A stretch of DNA of 64,000 nt from Bacteroides sp. OM05-12 (GCF_003438995.1 NZ_QSUN01000017.1:10862-74861); one strand, 5' to 3'. Positions 42,989-52,960 are shown, counted from the first letter of the stretch. Numbers and translations: made by a program. Notes: generated from the letters alone by a model not told the origin.

Positions 42989-45900
42989 TTATCTAATCAC
43001 AACCTTAGCTGATTTAATGCCCTCTTCATTTCCGGCTTTTACAATCCAAAAACCAGCACCGAGTTGTAAACGAGCATCCTCATCCACACGCAATGTCTTA
43101 ACCAACGCTCCGTCCATTCCATAGACACTAATAATAGCTTGGCCGCGAACACCATTCACGTAAACATTTACTCCGTCTGTAGATATAATCAAAGAATTGT
43201 CAGAAAGCACCTGCTTACAAATTCCGGTAGCATCATCTTGCTCTATAAGCGCAGGAATAGGATCCCAACTATCATTTCCCTTTGTGAAGTTGAGCGTTGT
43301 AATGGCCGTACCGTCGGACAGAACCGGTTCTGTCAATACAGTAGACCAATCAGCACGTGCAGAAGCAGCATCTTCGGTCTCTTCAATTGTTCCATACTCG
43401 TAACAAAGAGGAGACGTACCGCCCAAACTGTTGTTCCATCCTTCCGGCTTAATTAATGATTGTCCGTTATAATCCGGATGATTGCTTGTTCCTATCGTGG
43501 TATTGTAGAATACTACCTCTGCCGTATTGGCTTGCCACGGTCTTCCGAAATATCCCGGTTTGGAACGATAAGCAGAAGCAGTTTCTATTTCCGGTTCGGC
43601 AGATGTAACTTTACACTCATACATCAGATAACCTCTTCCGCTACTCTGCTGTGCTGCCGTGATATAAGAGACATCATTGTTGTTTTCGCTCGTATTCATC
43701 GCCAGTTCACTCTTATAGAACACAGCCGTCATACCGCCAAAGATATAATCGGTTCCACCCATCATCACTCCTTTATAAATAGCAGCTCTTACATTCGTAC
43801 CACCATAGAAAGAGTCTTGACGACCTACAACCCGGCATTTATTAAGAATAACCTTATCCGTATTATTTGCTATTGCAATGGCAGCCGCACGTTCTACAAA
43901 GCTCTTATCCTGTACTGCCGTACTGCCCACTTGTGTCGGACGTGTGCCCTTACCTCCGGTCACCCATTCCACAACGACATCTTCGGATTCTTTCTTGGAT
44001 ATATATTGGTTATAAGAGTTCTCAAAGATGATGTTCTCTGCTTCAAAACCATCGGCACTCACTACAACGGTCGCATTCCAATAAGAATTATTAGTCGTAC
44101 CGCTTCCGGTATTTACGTAAGACAAATAGCCATTCTCTTTATTTACTTTCAAGGTTTCCTCGTTCCACTGCTGATTACCGGCCATACTATAATAGCTATA
44201 TCCATGACCATAATAAGAAGTAATACGAACGGCACTTTCATCTATATCAACACCTTTGTTCTTCAATGCAATGCTTGGTTTTACGGCAGCATTAATCAAA
44301 GAGACATTAGGAATATCGACCACTAACATTTCTTCATAATTCCTCGGTTCGATCATAATCTTCACCCGTTCATTGTTAGGACGAGTCATACATCTTACAG
44401 TTTCCAATGCAGCATTGATTGTAGTACACTCCTTATCTGTACCCACATATATTGTTTCTGTATAAGGGATTACTTTAGAAACTCTAATCTCCGTAAGATA
44501 AGTAGGCTGCACACTCCCGGAACCATCAGCTTTGCTATAAGCATCACCAAAAGCAAGCGTCACAACACCACTCCCCTCTCCTGTATACGTGTACTCTACA
44601 GATTCAAATTTACTGGTACTACCCGCAGAAGTGGTTGTTTTAATCTCTTCGCCTCCGTTAATCGTAAAGTTGGCAGCATAATAATAGGTAATAGTGACCT
44701 TACTTCCTTTTTCTACCGGAACAGCGATCGTAGCTCCACTAGGTGCCAGCAAGTGCCCTTTTGCTATCTCATTCTTTATGCTTCCGGTAAATGCCAAGCC
44801 TTTATAAGCCGTAGCTCCATTAGCAATCACCTGATCATCAAATGACCAAACAGACACAGGCTTAAAGGCAATACTCTTTTCTACCGCCCTTCCTTCTACT
44901 TTTAGATTGGAAGTCAGAGCCTGTTGCAGAGGATATTCATCCAAACCGGATACCGCAACAGAATATACACCATCTCTCAGTTTAATATCCGAAAGAGAAG
45001 CAAAAGAATAACTGTATCCTTCCTCATTCAGATTTGTAAAAGTCACACTCATCTTAGCTGTTTGTTCCGAAGCCAGACCTTCTGCATTAAGCGTCACGGT
45101 ATAGGTAGGTTTAGCTTGGAAGAGGATATCCTTTGACATATCTCCGGTGATCGTTATTTTATCATCCGTCAATTGATAGTCATTCACTCCTTCTGCAGAG
45201 ATTGTATATTCACAATTCGGTTCCAACTGCACTGTATAAGTCTTGTTCGTGAAATCGACACTGGGTTCCGGAACATAAATCTTTGTTGTAGCCGGAGTAT
45301 AAACAAGAGCTAATTTACCTATCACGGCATCTAATCCCGTAATATTCCCCGTTACCGTATATAACTCAAGTTTAGTAACATGTACATCATGCGACAAATC
45401 TTCCGCATTTACCTCAACAGTAGTCACATTATCGATAATATAACCGTTTGCATTGGAAAGGCTTATTTTATAGGTATATCCCATTGGAAGTTTAACCTCA
45501 TAATTTCCGTTATTGACAGTGGCATCCCAAGTCTTTCCCGCTTCATTCGTAAACTGAACACCGTAGCCTTCCGGCAGAGCAATATCCGACTGAACAGGTC
45601 CATGTACCTTTGCATAGACAACCGGCTTTCTCAAAACACGAAAATAAGAAGGCTTATCTTCACTGTCGAAAATCTTATATGTTCCTTTAAACTTAGCCAC
45701 AAACTTCACTAATGAACCATTGGACGAAGCTGAAGCAAAATCAGTTTGTTTATCAGGATCATTCGTATAAACGAAATTAAGTTTGCCGTTACCATTTTGA
45801 GAATTACAATAAAGCAACACCTCGTCATCCTCATTCAGATTCAGGCTCAAGAATCTGCCTACTTGGGCAGCACCATTTACATATAAATATCCATTCAGCG

Positions 45901-46666
45901 TTTCGCCTTCTATTGTAACCGCTTGCTTATCATCGTAACGAGTCAAATTTGTGTTGGCTGTACGAAGTCTGTCATTCGAACCACCCGTCCAACTTAAAAT
46001 ACCGGCAGTAAAACCTGAAGGAAAGTTATTTCCTGAACTTCCAACTTCAATAGCCGGATCATACCATCCATTGATAAGCTCTACCGTCAACTGGTTATTG
46101 TACTTCGTATCGTCCAATTGATCGGCTCCAAAATCCCAAACGTCGGTTAATCCGTTCGATTCTTCGGTTATTACTGCCTTAACAGCGATATTAGGAACAT
46201 AAGTTTCCGCTTTTTCAAATGCTATCTTTAGAGTTGTAGCAGCACCGGAGTAACTAAATTCCAAGATATTACTATTATCTTCATGATAACATTTTTCTGT
46301 TTTGGATTCTTTTGTACCCAAAGAGGCACCGGATGCGTCAGAAACAGAAACTTGCCCTTTACTATATCCGCAGCCCGCAATCTGAAGATTAACATCACCG
46401 GCAACATCTATCTCAATAATATTACCTTGCTTAAATATAGAGCCATGTTGAGCACCGTTATAACCATAAGCATTCTGAGTACCCACCAAGATTCTAAAAA
46501 TACCATAATCAATGTTGGATTTACCGTCTGTGTCAGTCGGCACAATACTTCCGTCCGTCAAATCAAAGAAATAGTCCTGTCCTTTTTCCGGGGTTGTTAC
46601 TTTATCTGCATACGCCCAAGAAGCAATGAGCAACCAAGCGAATGCCAGAAGAATTTTGTTTTTCAT
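42989..46666 (-). CDS. CE8 pectin methylesterase, large multidomain, T9SS-like tail
   Basis: A 1225-residue secreted protein whose C-terminal part is a carbohydrate esterase family 8 pectinesterase, demethylating homogalacturonan. The signal peptide is about 1-20. Residues 20-735 hold a beta-sandwich of carbohydrate-binding appearance and several transthyretin-like or Ig-like modules I cannot name. The CE8 beta-helix is at about 740-1130, starting IYVGTDKECTTINAAL. The catalytic Asp is in GRQDSFYGG (about 945), the second Asp in GGTDYIFGG (about 970), and Arg/Trp in FGRPWQ (about 1040). The end (SVYGMDGALVKTL, GAGFWIVKAG) is a T9SS-like tail. No pectate lyase or GH28 is in the window, so it stands alone. 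Confidence 0.87.
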   Translation of the reverse strand: MKNKILLAFAWLLIASWAYADKVTTPEKGQDYFFDLTDGSIVPTDTDGKSNIDYGIFRILVGTQNAYGYNGAQHGSIFKQGNIIEIDVAGDVNLQIAGCGYSKGQVSVSDASGASLGTKESKTEKCYHEDNSNILEFSYSGAATTLKIAFEKAETYVPNIAVKAVITEESNGLTDVWDFGADQLDDTKYNNQLTVELINGWYDPAIEVGSSGNNFPSGFTAGILSWTGGSNDRLRTANTNLTRYDDKQAVTIEGETLNGYLYVNGAAQVGRFLSLNLNEDDEVLLYCNSQNGNGKLNFVYTNDPDKQTDFASASSNGSLVKFVAKFKGTYKIFDSEDKPSYFRVLRKPVVYAKVHGPVQSDIALPEGYGVQFTNEAGKTWDATVNNGNYEVKLPMGYTYKISLSNANGYIIDNVTTVEVNAEDLSHDVHVTKLELYTVTGNITGLDAVIGKLALVYTPATTKIYVPEPSVDFTNKTYTVQLEPNCEYTISAEGVNDYQLTDDKITITGDMSKDILFQAKPTYTVTLNAEGLASEQTAKMSVTFTNLNEEGYSYSFASLSDIKLRDGVYSVAVSGLDEYPLQQALTSNLKVEGRAVEKSIAFKPVSVWSFDDQVIANGATAYKGLAFTGSIKNEIAKGHLLAPSGATIAVPVEKGSKVTITYYYAANFTINGGEEIKTTTSAGSTSKFESVEYTYTGEGSGVVTLAFGDAYSKADGSGSVQPTYLTEIRVSKVIPYTETIYVGTDKECTTINAALETVRCMTRPNNERVKIMIEPRNYEEMLVVDIPNVSLINAAVKPSIALKNKGVDIDESAVRITSYYGHGYSYYSMAGNQQWNEETLKVNKENGYLSYVNTGSGTTNNSYWNATVVVSADGFEAENIIFENSYNQYISKKESEDVVVEWVTGGKGTRPTQVGSTAVQDKSFVERAAAIAIANNTDKVILNKCRVVGRQDSFYGGTNVRAAIYKGVMMGGTDYIFGGMTAVFYKSELAMNTSENNNDVSYITAAQQSSGRGYLMYECKVTSAEPEIETASAYRSKPGYFGRPWQANTAEVVFYNTTIGTSNHPDYNGQSLIKPEGWNNSLGGTSPLCYEYGTIEETEDAASARADWSTVLTEPVLSDGTAITTLNFTKGNDSWDPIPALIEQDDATGICKQVLSDNSLIISTDGVNVYVNGVRGQAIISVYGMDGALVKTLRVDEDARLQLGAGFWIVKAGNEEGIKSAKVVIR

Positions 46667-46915
46667 ACTATCTATTGTTTTATTAATTAAATTGGAACAA
46701 AGGAATAGCTTTCCACGACAATAAATGTGTATTTTCTATTTTGTAATGTATAAAAACTGATATTCCCGTTTAAGAAACCTATTACTACTACTGTATAGAC
46801 GAAGTATCTTTATGTGATTATTTTGAATTAAACACATACAAAAAGATAATCCGTGCACGGAAACGATATGTTTTAGTGAAATAATATTAAAAGAAAGCAT
46901 AGAAAAGCAGAAACA

Positions 46916-46947
46916 TTTGGAGTGAATACTCAAAAGCCATACATTTG
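46916..46947 (+). promoter_or_regulatory. Promoter of a candidate small RNA
   Basis: TTTG at 46916-46919 and TACATTTG at 46940-46947 match both Bacteroidota boxes with exactly 20 nt between them, one of the best-spaced promoters in the window. No coding gene follows on this strand before the terminator at 46994. Confidence 0.6.
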
Positions 46948-46952
46948 CAATG

Positions 46953-47019
46953 TGATTTTTTTCATAGTATTAGATTTAAGGTTAACAAAGGTTGGAGTCA
47001 GGCGTGACTCCTTTTTTTT
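46953..47019 (+). ncRNA. Candidate small RNA (~67 nt)
   Basis: A predicted transcript would start about 6 nt after the -7 element (46947) and end in the terminator stem-loop at 46994-47011 with its T8 run (47012-47019). The span contains no open frame of more than a few codons. It lies in a 451-bp gap between two minus-strand genes and so is not the leader of either. It could be a trans-acting sRNA or the leftover leader of a lost gene; the rest of the gap (46667-46915) shows nothing I can name. Confidence 0.45.
46994..47019 (+). terminator. Strong plus-strand terminator
   Basis: GGAGTCA (46994-47000), loop GGCG, TGACTCC (47005-47011), then eight T residues. It is oriented on the plus strand, where no protein gene precedes it. 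Confidence 0.8.
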
Positions 47020-47060
47020 GCCCGTACAGTTCGTAACCACAAAACGCTTAAAGACTTCTC

Positions 47061-47094
47061 AAAAAAAATAGGGCCACTCAACGAGCAGCCCTAT
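47061..47094 (-). terminator. Terminator of the 47-50 kb surface protein gene
   Basis: On the minus strand ATAGGGC pairs with GCCCTAT (plus coordinates 47088-47094 and 47068-47074), followed by a run of T (A-run 47061-47068 on plus). It lies 24 bp downstream of the stop at 47118. Confidence 0.8.
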
Positions 47095-47117
47095 AATCAA
47101 ATAGTTTCAAACCTCTT

Positions 47118-50100
47118 TTAAGGAATTATCACCTTAAATGATTTGCTACCGACATTACTAATCGCCTTGATAATATAATTTCCGGAATTCAAATTCTTAA
47201 TTACTTCATCTTGACTGTTGACTTCCGTTTTATGCATAATTACACGTCCGGTAAAGTCATAAACGAAGACTTCGGCATCCTCTCCTGCTAAGATCTGATC
47301 TATTCCGGAACCAGTTTCTGTATTATTAACCGAAAGAGGAATAAACAAATCTGCTGCACCACGTGACGAAACTTTTATATAAGCGTCATGTACTCCAAGC
47401 TGATCAGAAGCAAAAGTAAAGTTAAACGAGCCGCCCGTTGCAGGCAATTCAGCTGTGGAAAGTTTAAACTTACTAGGATTAGCGCCATCCAACACCAGTT
47501 TAATCGGTTCTGTCAGGTTCTTTGCCGTAATCGTAATATTATCCGAAGTAGATTCGACGTTCACCTTAGCCGTAAATGAAACGGATTTTGCAGAAGAAGT
47601 CATAGTTGGCAAATCTGTACGTCCGTAACTTACATCATCTATATAATAGATAGCTGAAGATTCTTTTTCAACTCCTTTAAATCGGAATCCCATAAAGAAT
47701 ACATCATGGAAACCTTCTGCTTCTGCCAAATCAATATGATATTCATACCATTCTCCATTTTCATCGGCAATGCTCGGCATCTCAACACCTGCTTGCGGAT
47801 TAATATAAAGCTCTCCGTCTTTCATATCCAAATAGCACAACTCTAAAGTAGCCGGTTGCCCTTCAAACAGGTTTGTTCCCATCACACGGAAAGTAAACAT
47901 CTTAGAAGCAGCATTCTTATAATCAAGTGCAGGAGTTACCAATAGCATATCATGTGATTTTGCCTCCGTCGCATTCATAACATAAGCTGTAACTTTTGCA
48001 CTCCTTTCAAGAACGTCTCCGGACTCATTTTTATGTTCATATCCCCACCATGCGCGCAAACCTGCCTGTGCCAGATTCTTCCATCCGTCTATCTTCAACG
48101 GTTTATTACTTGTTACATTATCAAAATGTTCATTCAATAATATACGAGGATTAGAAACGTCCAATGGTAATTCATCACCTTCTTTTTCCGGTATAATCGT
48201 ACTTGGAGTAGCTACACCCTTGACAGTTAAATAGAAATCTTCCATCTCTATAGATGAGAACTTAATACGATCAACAAAAGTACCTGCCACTTTCGGGGCA
48301 AACGTTATTACCAAATTCTGGTTTGTATTCACTTTAGGGAACTGAGTGCTGGATATTCTAAATGAATCACCACTTCCTTCATCATGCATTACTGCCACGT
48401 TCAGATAGTCAGGTAAACCTGTAGTTGTAAACGTAATTGTTTGTTCCTGTGTTTTCTCCGCCTCTACAGAATAATCCACTAATCCAGAAGAGTTCACTGT
48501 CAATGTCGGAGGATTTGCCGGATCAATCGCTACTCCCGATAGATTAATGGCTTTATAGAAGCCACTCATTGCATCGCAAGTAATTGTTAAGCGTGCATTT
48601 TGATGTAAAGCCACAACAGAAGAATTGTAAGTCACAATAACTTCCGTTTTGCTGTTACCCGCAGGAATCTCTGATACAGAAGTTTGGAAATAAGCCTTAT
48701 CTGTCCCGGTAACTTCAATAACAACAGGACCGGTTATTTGATTGGCAACGACTGTCAATCGTCCTAACTCGACAGCCTCATTAATATTAGTCTTTTGTCT
48801 ATCAAACTTAGTAACATCCGGAGTTATTTCCAGTTTAGATTCCGTATCTGCTATGATATCAGCACTTGAACGAGGAGCGATGAGTTTACCTGTATTCAAA
48901 GTAGACACACCTATCAGGTTCTTTATCATAAAAGGAATATCCATACCTACAAAATCCATATCCGAAAGTACCCAAATCTGTGCATTGCCTGTACCATCAC
49001 TAATTTCCGGACGTTTACTTACATCCGTTTCAAATTTAGCACCTGTAACCCAATTATCAACTGTTATATTTTCTATTTCTATCAAGCGAGATTCATAAGT
49101 ATCTGGATTATCAGCCAATTCCTTCAGAGTCACCTTTATAGGAGTTATCGGATTATCTGAAGATACTTTTGTTCCTAAATCTGTTATTCCACTTATAGGC
49201 AACAGCAGCAATGGGCTAGTAGTTTCAACAACTCCACGCAGTCCTCGTATCTTATCTCCAACTTTATAATTTACAGTCACATCATCCCAAGCATCTCTTA
49301 TTCTTAATCCATTTTCTCCATCCTGCAAACAATAGTTAGTCTTTCCTTGTGTATCTTTATAGATATATGTAATAATAGCATCACCTGTCACACGGCAGTT
49401 TGTTTCTTTAGCAGGTTTCGTAGTTCTAAGAGTCTTAATATCAGCAAAATCAGTAAGAGTTATGACCTCCCAATAAGCTGTTAATTTCGCATCCGTAGCT
49501 CCTTCACTGCTAAACAAAAGATCCCCCATAAAACCTTCAGGTTCATTAGCTACCAAACTTACAGTTAAATCAAATCCATCTTCCGATTCGGCCTGTTCTT
49601 TAGGGATTGTTGTTACAGAAGGTTTTAATTCATCAGCAACCGAGCTGGTAATCGTTATATCGTCTGTAAGATTCTTTCCTTTTACATTTACCGTTTGCGA
49701 ATTAGTTTCTCCCTGAAAAACATAATTATATAAAAGCATTTTTTTAGATAAAGTTATTTCTGGGGTAGGAACCGGCTCAAGACCAAATAACTCTCCATAG
49801 CTTTGAGCAACTCGAATAGCTCCTATAAGTAAATTCGGACAATTCTTGCTTCCAGATTGCCCCTGCCTTAGTTCTATTGCCTCAAAGCCTCTAGCCGTAT
49901 TAACATCACTACCAGAGCTTTGATTATAAACAGCGGCAGGGGATGGTTCAGTTACCCCAATCGCAGGATTTACAAATACAGAAACTTCATCATTGGTGTC
50001 TCCTTCTTTAATTTCATATTTAAGCACGACTAAGTAAGTCTCATCAATAGAATATTGATTTTCTGAATACATAATTGTTGTATTATTACGCGACACACCA

Positions 50101-50609
50101 ATATAAAACTTATCCGGAGTATCTCCATTCTTTACATACAATTTAGCAAATTCTAATCCTGTTCCTCCATCTTTAAAAGCAGATGTGCCTTTAGCTACTA
50201 AATTAAAGAAATAAGCCTCTTTTCCTGCTTCTACATCAATACTTTTAAAATTCATTAAAGCACTTACATAGACAGCCCCCTCCTTTACTCCTTCTGTCGT
50301 AAATTGTTTCTGCAAATCTTGCCCTGATGCTGTTGAAGTTATTTCTACGGCATTATATACAACATCAGCATTATTAGGATAACCTTCATAAGTTAAGTTT
50401 GCTGATATGACCTGAATAGGAGCTACTGAATTAGTTCCATATTTTACCCAACTACCTTGAGAATACAAATCTTTTAATTCATAATTAAAATCTTCTGTCA
50501 TTAACACCTGTGCATTTGCACCTAACGAAAATAATGCTAAAAATACAACCAACATTGTACTTCTAATGGAAGAAACAAAGATTCTTCGGTTAAGTCCACT
50601 TTTACTCAT
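47118..50609 (-). CDS. Large secreted multidomain protein with T9SS-like tail
   Basis: A 1163-residue secreted protein without an obvious catalytic centre. The signal peptide is about 1-34 (ending LGANAQ). An N-terminal lectin-like beta-sandwich (about 35-270) is followed by a segment resembling DUF5689/OB-fold nuclease-associated domains (about 390-590, RDAWDDVTVNYKVGDKIRG). Ig-like modules come next, then a choice-of-anchor-J-like domain (about 820-980, ILLNEHFDNVT to IYYIDDVSYG), and a T9SS-like tail (VFVYDFTGRVIMHK, GNYIIKAI). The role is unknown; adhesion or polymer binding at the surface is possible. It is divergent from another T9SS-tail protein gene 132 bp away, suggesting a shared control region. 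Confidence 0.7.
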   Translation of the reverse strand: MSKSGLNRRIFVSSIRSTMLVVFLALFSLGANAQVLMTEDFNYELKDLYSQGSWVKYGTNSVAPIQVISANLTYEGYPNNADVVYNAVEITSTASGQDLQKQFTTEGVKEGAVYVSALMNFKSIDVEAGKEAYFFNLVAKGTSAFKDGGTGLEFAKLYVKNGDTPDKFYIGVSRNNTTIMYSENQYSIDETYLVVLKYEIKEGDTNDEVSVFVNPAIGVTEPSPAAVYNQSSGSDVNTARGFEAIELRQGQSGSKNCPNLLIGAIRVAQSYGELFGLEPVPTPEITLSKKMLLYNYVFQGETNSQTVNVKGKNLTDDITITSSVADELKPSVTTIPKEQAESEDGFDLTVSLVANEPEGFMGDLLFSSEGATDAKLTAYWEVITLTDFADIKTLRTTKPAKETNCRVTGDAIITYIYKDTQGKTNYCLQDGENGLRIRDAWDDVTVNYKVGDKIRGLRGVVETTSPLLLLPISGITDLGTKVSSDNPITPIKVTLKELADNPDTYESRLIEIENITVDNWVTGAKFETDVSKRPEISDGTGNAQIWVLSDMDFVGMDIPFMIKNLIGVSTLNTGKLIAPRSSADIIADTESKLEITPDVTKFDRQKTNINEAVELGRLTVVANQITGPVVIEVTGTDKAYFQTSVSEIPAGNSKTEVIVTYNSSVVALHQNARLTITCDAMSGFYKAINLSGVAIDPANPPTLTVNSSGLVDYSVEAEKTQEQTITFTTTGLPDYLNVAVMHDEGSGDSFRISSTQFPKVNTNQNLVITFAPKVAGTFVDRIKFSSIEMEDFYLTVKGVATPSTIIPEKEGDELPLDVSNPRILLNEHFDNVTSNKPLKIDGWKNLAQAGLRAWWGYEHKNESGDVLERSAKVTAYVMNATEAKSHDMLLVTPALDYKNAASKMFTFRVMGTNLFEGQPATLELCYLDMKDGELYINPQAGVEMPSIADENGEWYEYHIDLAEAEGFHDVFFMGFRFKGVEKESSAIYYIDDVSYGRTDLPTMTSSAKSVSFTAKVNVESTSDNITITAKNLTEPIKLVLDGANPSKFKLSTAELPATGGSFNFTFASDQLGVHDAYIKVSSRGAADLFIPLSVNNTETGSGIDQILAGEDAEVFVYDFTGRVIMHKTEVNSQDEVIKNLNSGNYIIKAISNVGSKSFKVIIP

Positions 50610-50706
50610 ACTTCAAGTTTTTAAGATATTAGTCACTTTTAAATCAAAACAATAATCATTATTGCAATTTTAGTTATAATTTACAAGAAATACAAATATT
50701 ATTGTA

Positions 50707-50714
50707 TATATTTG
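50707..50714 (+). promoter_or_regulatory. -7 element of the PKD protein gene
   Basis: TATATTTG matches TAnnTTTG, 27 nt before ATG 50742, in the 132-bp divergent gap. I could not find an equally good element for the minus-strand gene. Confidence 0.5.
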
Positions 50715-50741
50715 CAAATAAACTTAAAATAGCACAGAAAC

Positions 50742-52694
50742 ATGAAGAAGATTTTCATTTGCACCATCATAGGTATAATAATCGGATACGAAGTAAATGC
50801 TCAAAATGTGAAAGCGAATTTCACAGCTGAAGAGTGCACAAAAGAAGTATATAAACAAGGATTTGATTCAAATCAAGATTTAGCGGAATGGACATTAACA
50901 ACTACGAATGAAACAAATACTTGGTATTTAGGAAATTCACGAATTACAGGTATTCCTCCATTTAGCTCTATAGATCCAACCAGTATTAACTCACTGGCAA
51001 TTAAATATGATGCCAAGAATGCTCAGAACGAGTCTATAACTTCCCCTGAAATGAATATTGAGTCAAATAGTTTCTGTACATTCTATGCTTGTTTTGACGG
51101 AGTTTTCGTTATGTATGCCAATCTTACAATAGAAATCATAAATACGAAAACTCAACAGAAAGACGTCCTTTTCGACGCTTTCTTATGGTCACAAGAAAGC
51201 GGTCATGAACGTCCTAAATGGCAATTCTTTAAGTATGATTTATCTGCCTATACGAATCAAACGGTTCAATTCATTATCACATATAAAGGAATGGATGGTG
51301 ATGATGCACTAATCGATAATTTCTGTATTATTCAGGAAAGTAATGATGAAACAAGCACTGCTAACATACAAGAAGGAGGGCAAGTACATTTTAAAGATAC
51401 ATCAACAGGAAATCCGACTACTTGGGAATGGACTTTCGAAGGAGGAGAACCAGCTACTTCTACAGAGCAAAATCCCGTTATCACCTATAAAACATCCGGT
51501 AACTATCCGGTAAAGCTTATAGCAAAAAATGCAAATGGCAGTAATGAATACAGCAGAACAGATTTTGTAATGGTAAAAGGGGTAGCCCCCATAGCCGCAA
51601 TAGGATGGCCCGATGAGGGGTATTTATCTCCTTATACCGGCATTTTTGTTCCTACCCAAACAGATATACATTTTACTGATATCTCGCAACACTTACCTAC
51701 CGCATGGAAATGGACTCTTACTGGAAGTTCACAACCCACATCGACAGAACAAAACCCTGTTGTACGTTATAATAAAGAAGGTATTTATGACGTAACTTTA
51801 CAAGTAGCAAACAGTTCAGGAACAGATTTTGTCGACTACAAAGAAGTTATTCAGGCCGGAGGAAAACAATATATATGGAACATAGAAATGCAGGAAACGG
51901 AAACATTAGAAAGCATTTACTTCCCATTCTTCGGTTATTACGGAGGTTCAAATTGGTTAGGAATGTTAGCATTTGCCGAACATTTCCAAAAACCGATAAC
52001 ACAGGGAAAGATTTCAGAAGTTTCCATTTTCTTCGCGTCGACCAGTACTATAACTCCGGATGCACTCATCACGGTTTCTATAGCGCAATCGCAAAATGGG
52101 CTTCCGGGCAATAAATTAGCCTCAGCCAGCATTCCGGCAAAAGAACTGCAATATAGTGATGATACTTGGTTGCCTACTGATTTTAAATTTGAGAATCCGG
52201 TAGAGATCAATGAAGAATTCTTTGTCATAGTAGAAGGAATTCCTAATAATACATCAGACAAAGGAACAGACGATATTGCCATGCTTTGCACCGCCAGACG
52301 TCCTGACGGCAGCAAATCTACAGTTTATCACCTGTTAGAAGAACAAAACGACGACGGAACACCAACAGGAAAGATAGAATGGTTCAAAAATACAGACGAG
52401 TTCCTCTCTTTCGCTATCGCACCGTTATTCACTTATACCAATGTCAGTAGTTCTATAAACAATAGCGTAGACAAGCAACAAATAAGTATTTGCCCATCGG
52501 TCATACAAAATCAAATAGAATTATTTGATACAAACAATATTGAAAACATTACAATATATACTTTATTAGGACAACAAGTTTATCAGGCAATAAATGCCTC
52601 TCCTATTAATGTAAGCCACCTACAAAAAGGGTTCTATATTATACAAGTAATCAAAGACCAACAAAAGTATACACAAAAAATTTATATTCAATAA
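50742..52694 (+). CDS. Secreted PKD-domain protein with T9SS-like tail
   Basis: A 650-residue secreted protein. Signal peptide about 1-20 (ending EVNAQ). An N-terminal choice-of-anchor-J-like beta-sandwich (about 35-205) has the pattern WQFFKYDLSAYTNQTVQFII...ALIDNFCI. Two PKD domains follow (about 215-280 and 295-375), each with TTWEWTFEGGEPATSTEQNP- or TAWKWTLTG-type motifs. Another beta-domain (about 390-570) resembles those in peptidases and in the N-terminus of the Omp28-like protein at 62.3 kb (use of GLPGNKLAS, EEFFVIVEG). The end is a T9SS-like tail (NITIYTLLGQQVYQ, GFYIIQVIKDQQ). No protease catalytic motif is seen. It is single-gene, ending at a terminator 8 bp downstream. Confidence 0.75.
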   Translation: MKKIFICTIIGIIIGYEVNAQNVKANFTAEECTKEVYKQGFDSNQDLAEWTLTTTNETNTWYLGNSRITGIPPFSSIDPTSINSLAIKYDAKNAQNESITSPEMNIESNSFCTFYACFDGVFVMYANLTIEIINTKTQQKDVLFDAFLWSQESGHERPKWQFFKYDLSAYTNQTVQFIITYKGMDGDDALIDNFCIIQESNDETSTANIQEGGQVHFKDTSTGNPTTWEWTFEGGEPATSTEQNPVITYKTSGNYPVKLIAKNANGSNEYSRTDFVMVKGVAPIAAIGWPDEGYLSPYTGIFVPTQTDIHFTDISQHLPTAWKWTLTGSSQPTSTEQNPVVRYNKEGIYDVTLQVANSSGTDFVDYKEVIQAGGKQYIWNIEMQETETLESIYFPFFGYYGGSNWLGMLAFAEHFQKPITQGKISEVSIFFASTSTITPDALITVSIAQSQNGLPGNKLASASIPAKELQYSDDTWLPTDFKFENPVEINEEFFVIVEGIPNNTSDKGTDDIAMLCTARRPDGSKSTVYHLLEEQNDDGTPTGKIEWFKNTDEFLSFAIAPLFTYTNVSSSINNSVDKQQISICPSVIQNQIELFDTNNIENITIYTLLGQQVYQAINASPINVSHLQKGFYIIQVIKDQQKYTQKIYIQ

Positions 52695-52701
52695 TTCCGA
52701 T

Positions 52702-52740
52702 TCATCCCTGCTACAATAGTGTGGTCAGGGATGATTTTAT
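52702..52740 (+). terminator. Terminator of the PKD protein gene
   Basis: TCATCCCTG (52702-52710) pairs perfectly with CAGGGATGA (52726-52734), followed by TTTTAT. Confidence 0.75.
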
Positions 52741-52899
52741 TCTTAAGACTTATCCCTTTACTCTCATCCGATATTTATAAAAATCTTACTATTGAAAAAT
52801 CAAGCTTACAGATGAAATCTTATATTAAATCCTGATGTAGTGCTTATCCACAAACATCAATATCCCTTTTTATGCATATTTTCATAATTGTATCCGGAT

Positions 52900-52960
52900 T
52901 GCCTTCACTCTTCACGGTTTGGAATAAACCTCTACTGAATAGCTAATTACAGTGAAGGCA
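52900..52960 (-). repeat. CCTTCAC hairpin element, copy B (inverted)
   Basis: TGCCTTCACT (52900-52909) and AGTGAAGGCA (52951-52960) are perfect 10-bp arms, with an internal GGTTT-GGAAT-AAACC hairpin at 52916-52930 and CTTTTTT after the right arm. The reverse complement aligns with copy A at 34156-34218. Because of the T-run it could also terminate plus-strand transcription. Confidence 0.7.

Noticed and set aside
43460..44326. Plus-strand 288-codon open frame inside the CE8 gene
   Set aside because: It lies antisense to the conserved CE8 catalytic motifs and its product is rich in Arg, Ile, Cys and His, as expected for an antisense shadow.
46736..46933. Minus-strand open frame of 65 codons upstream of the CE8 gene
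   Set aside because: No Shine-Dalgarno, shadow-like composition, and it overlaps the plus-strand promoter of the candidate small RNA.
46994..47060. Shared sequence with 52.99-53.04 kb (T-run, GCCC, then ACCACAAA)
   Set aside because: The match is short and patchy; I could not separate it from chance in AT-rich sequence.
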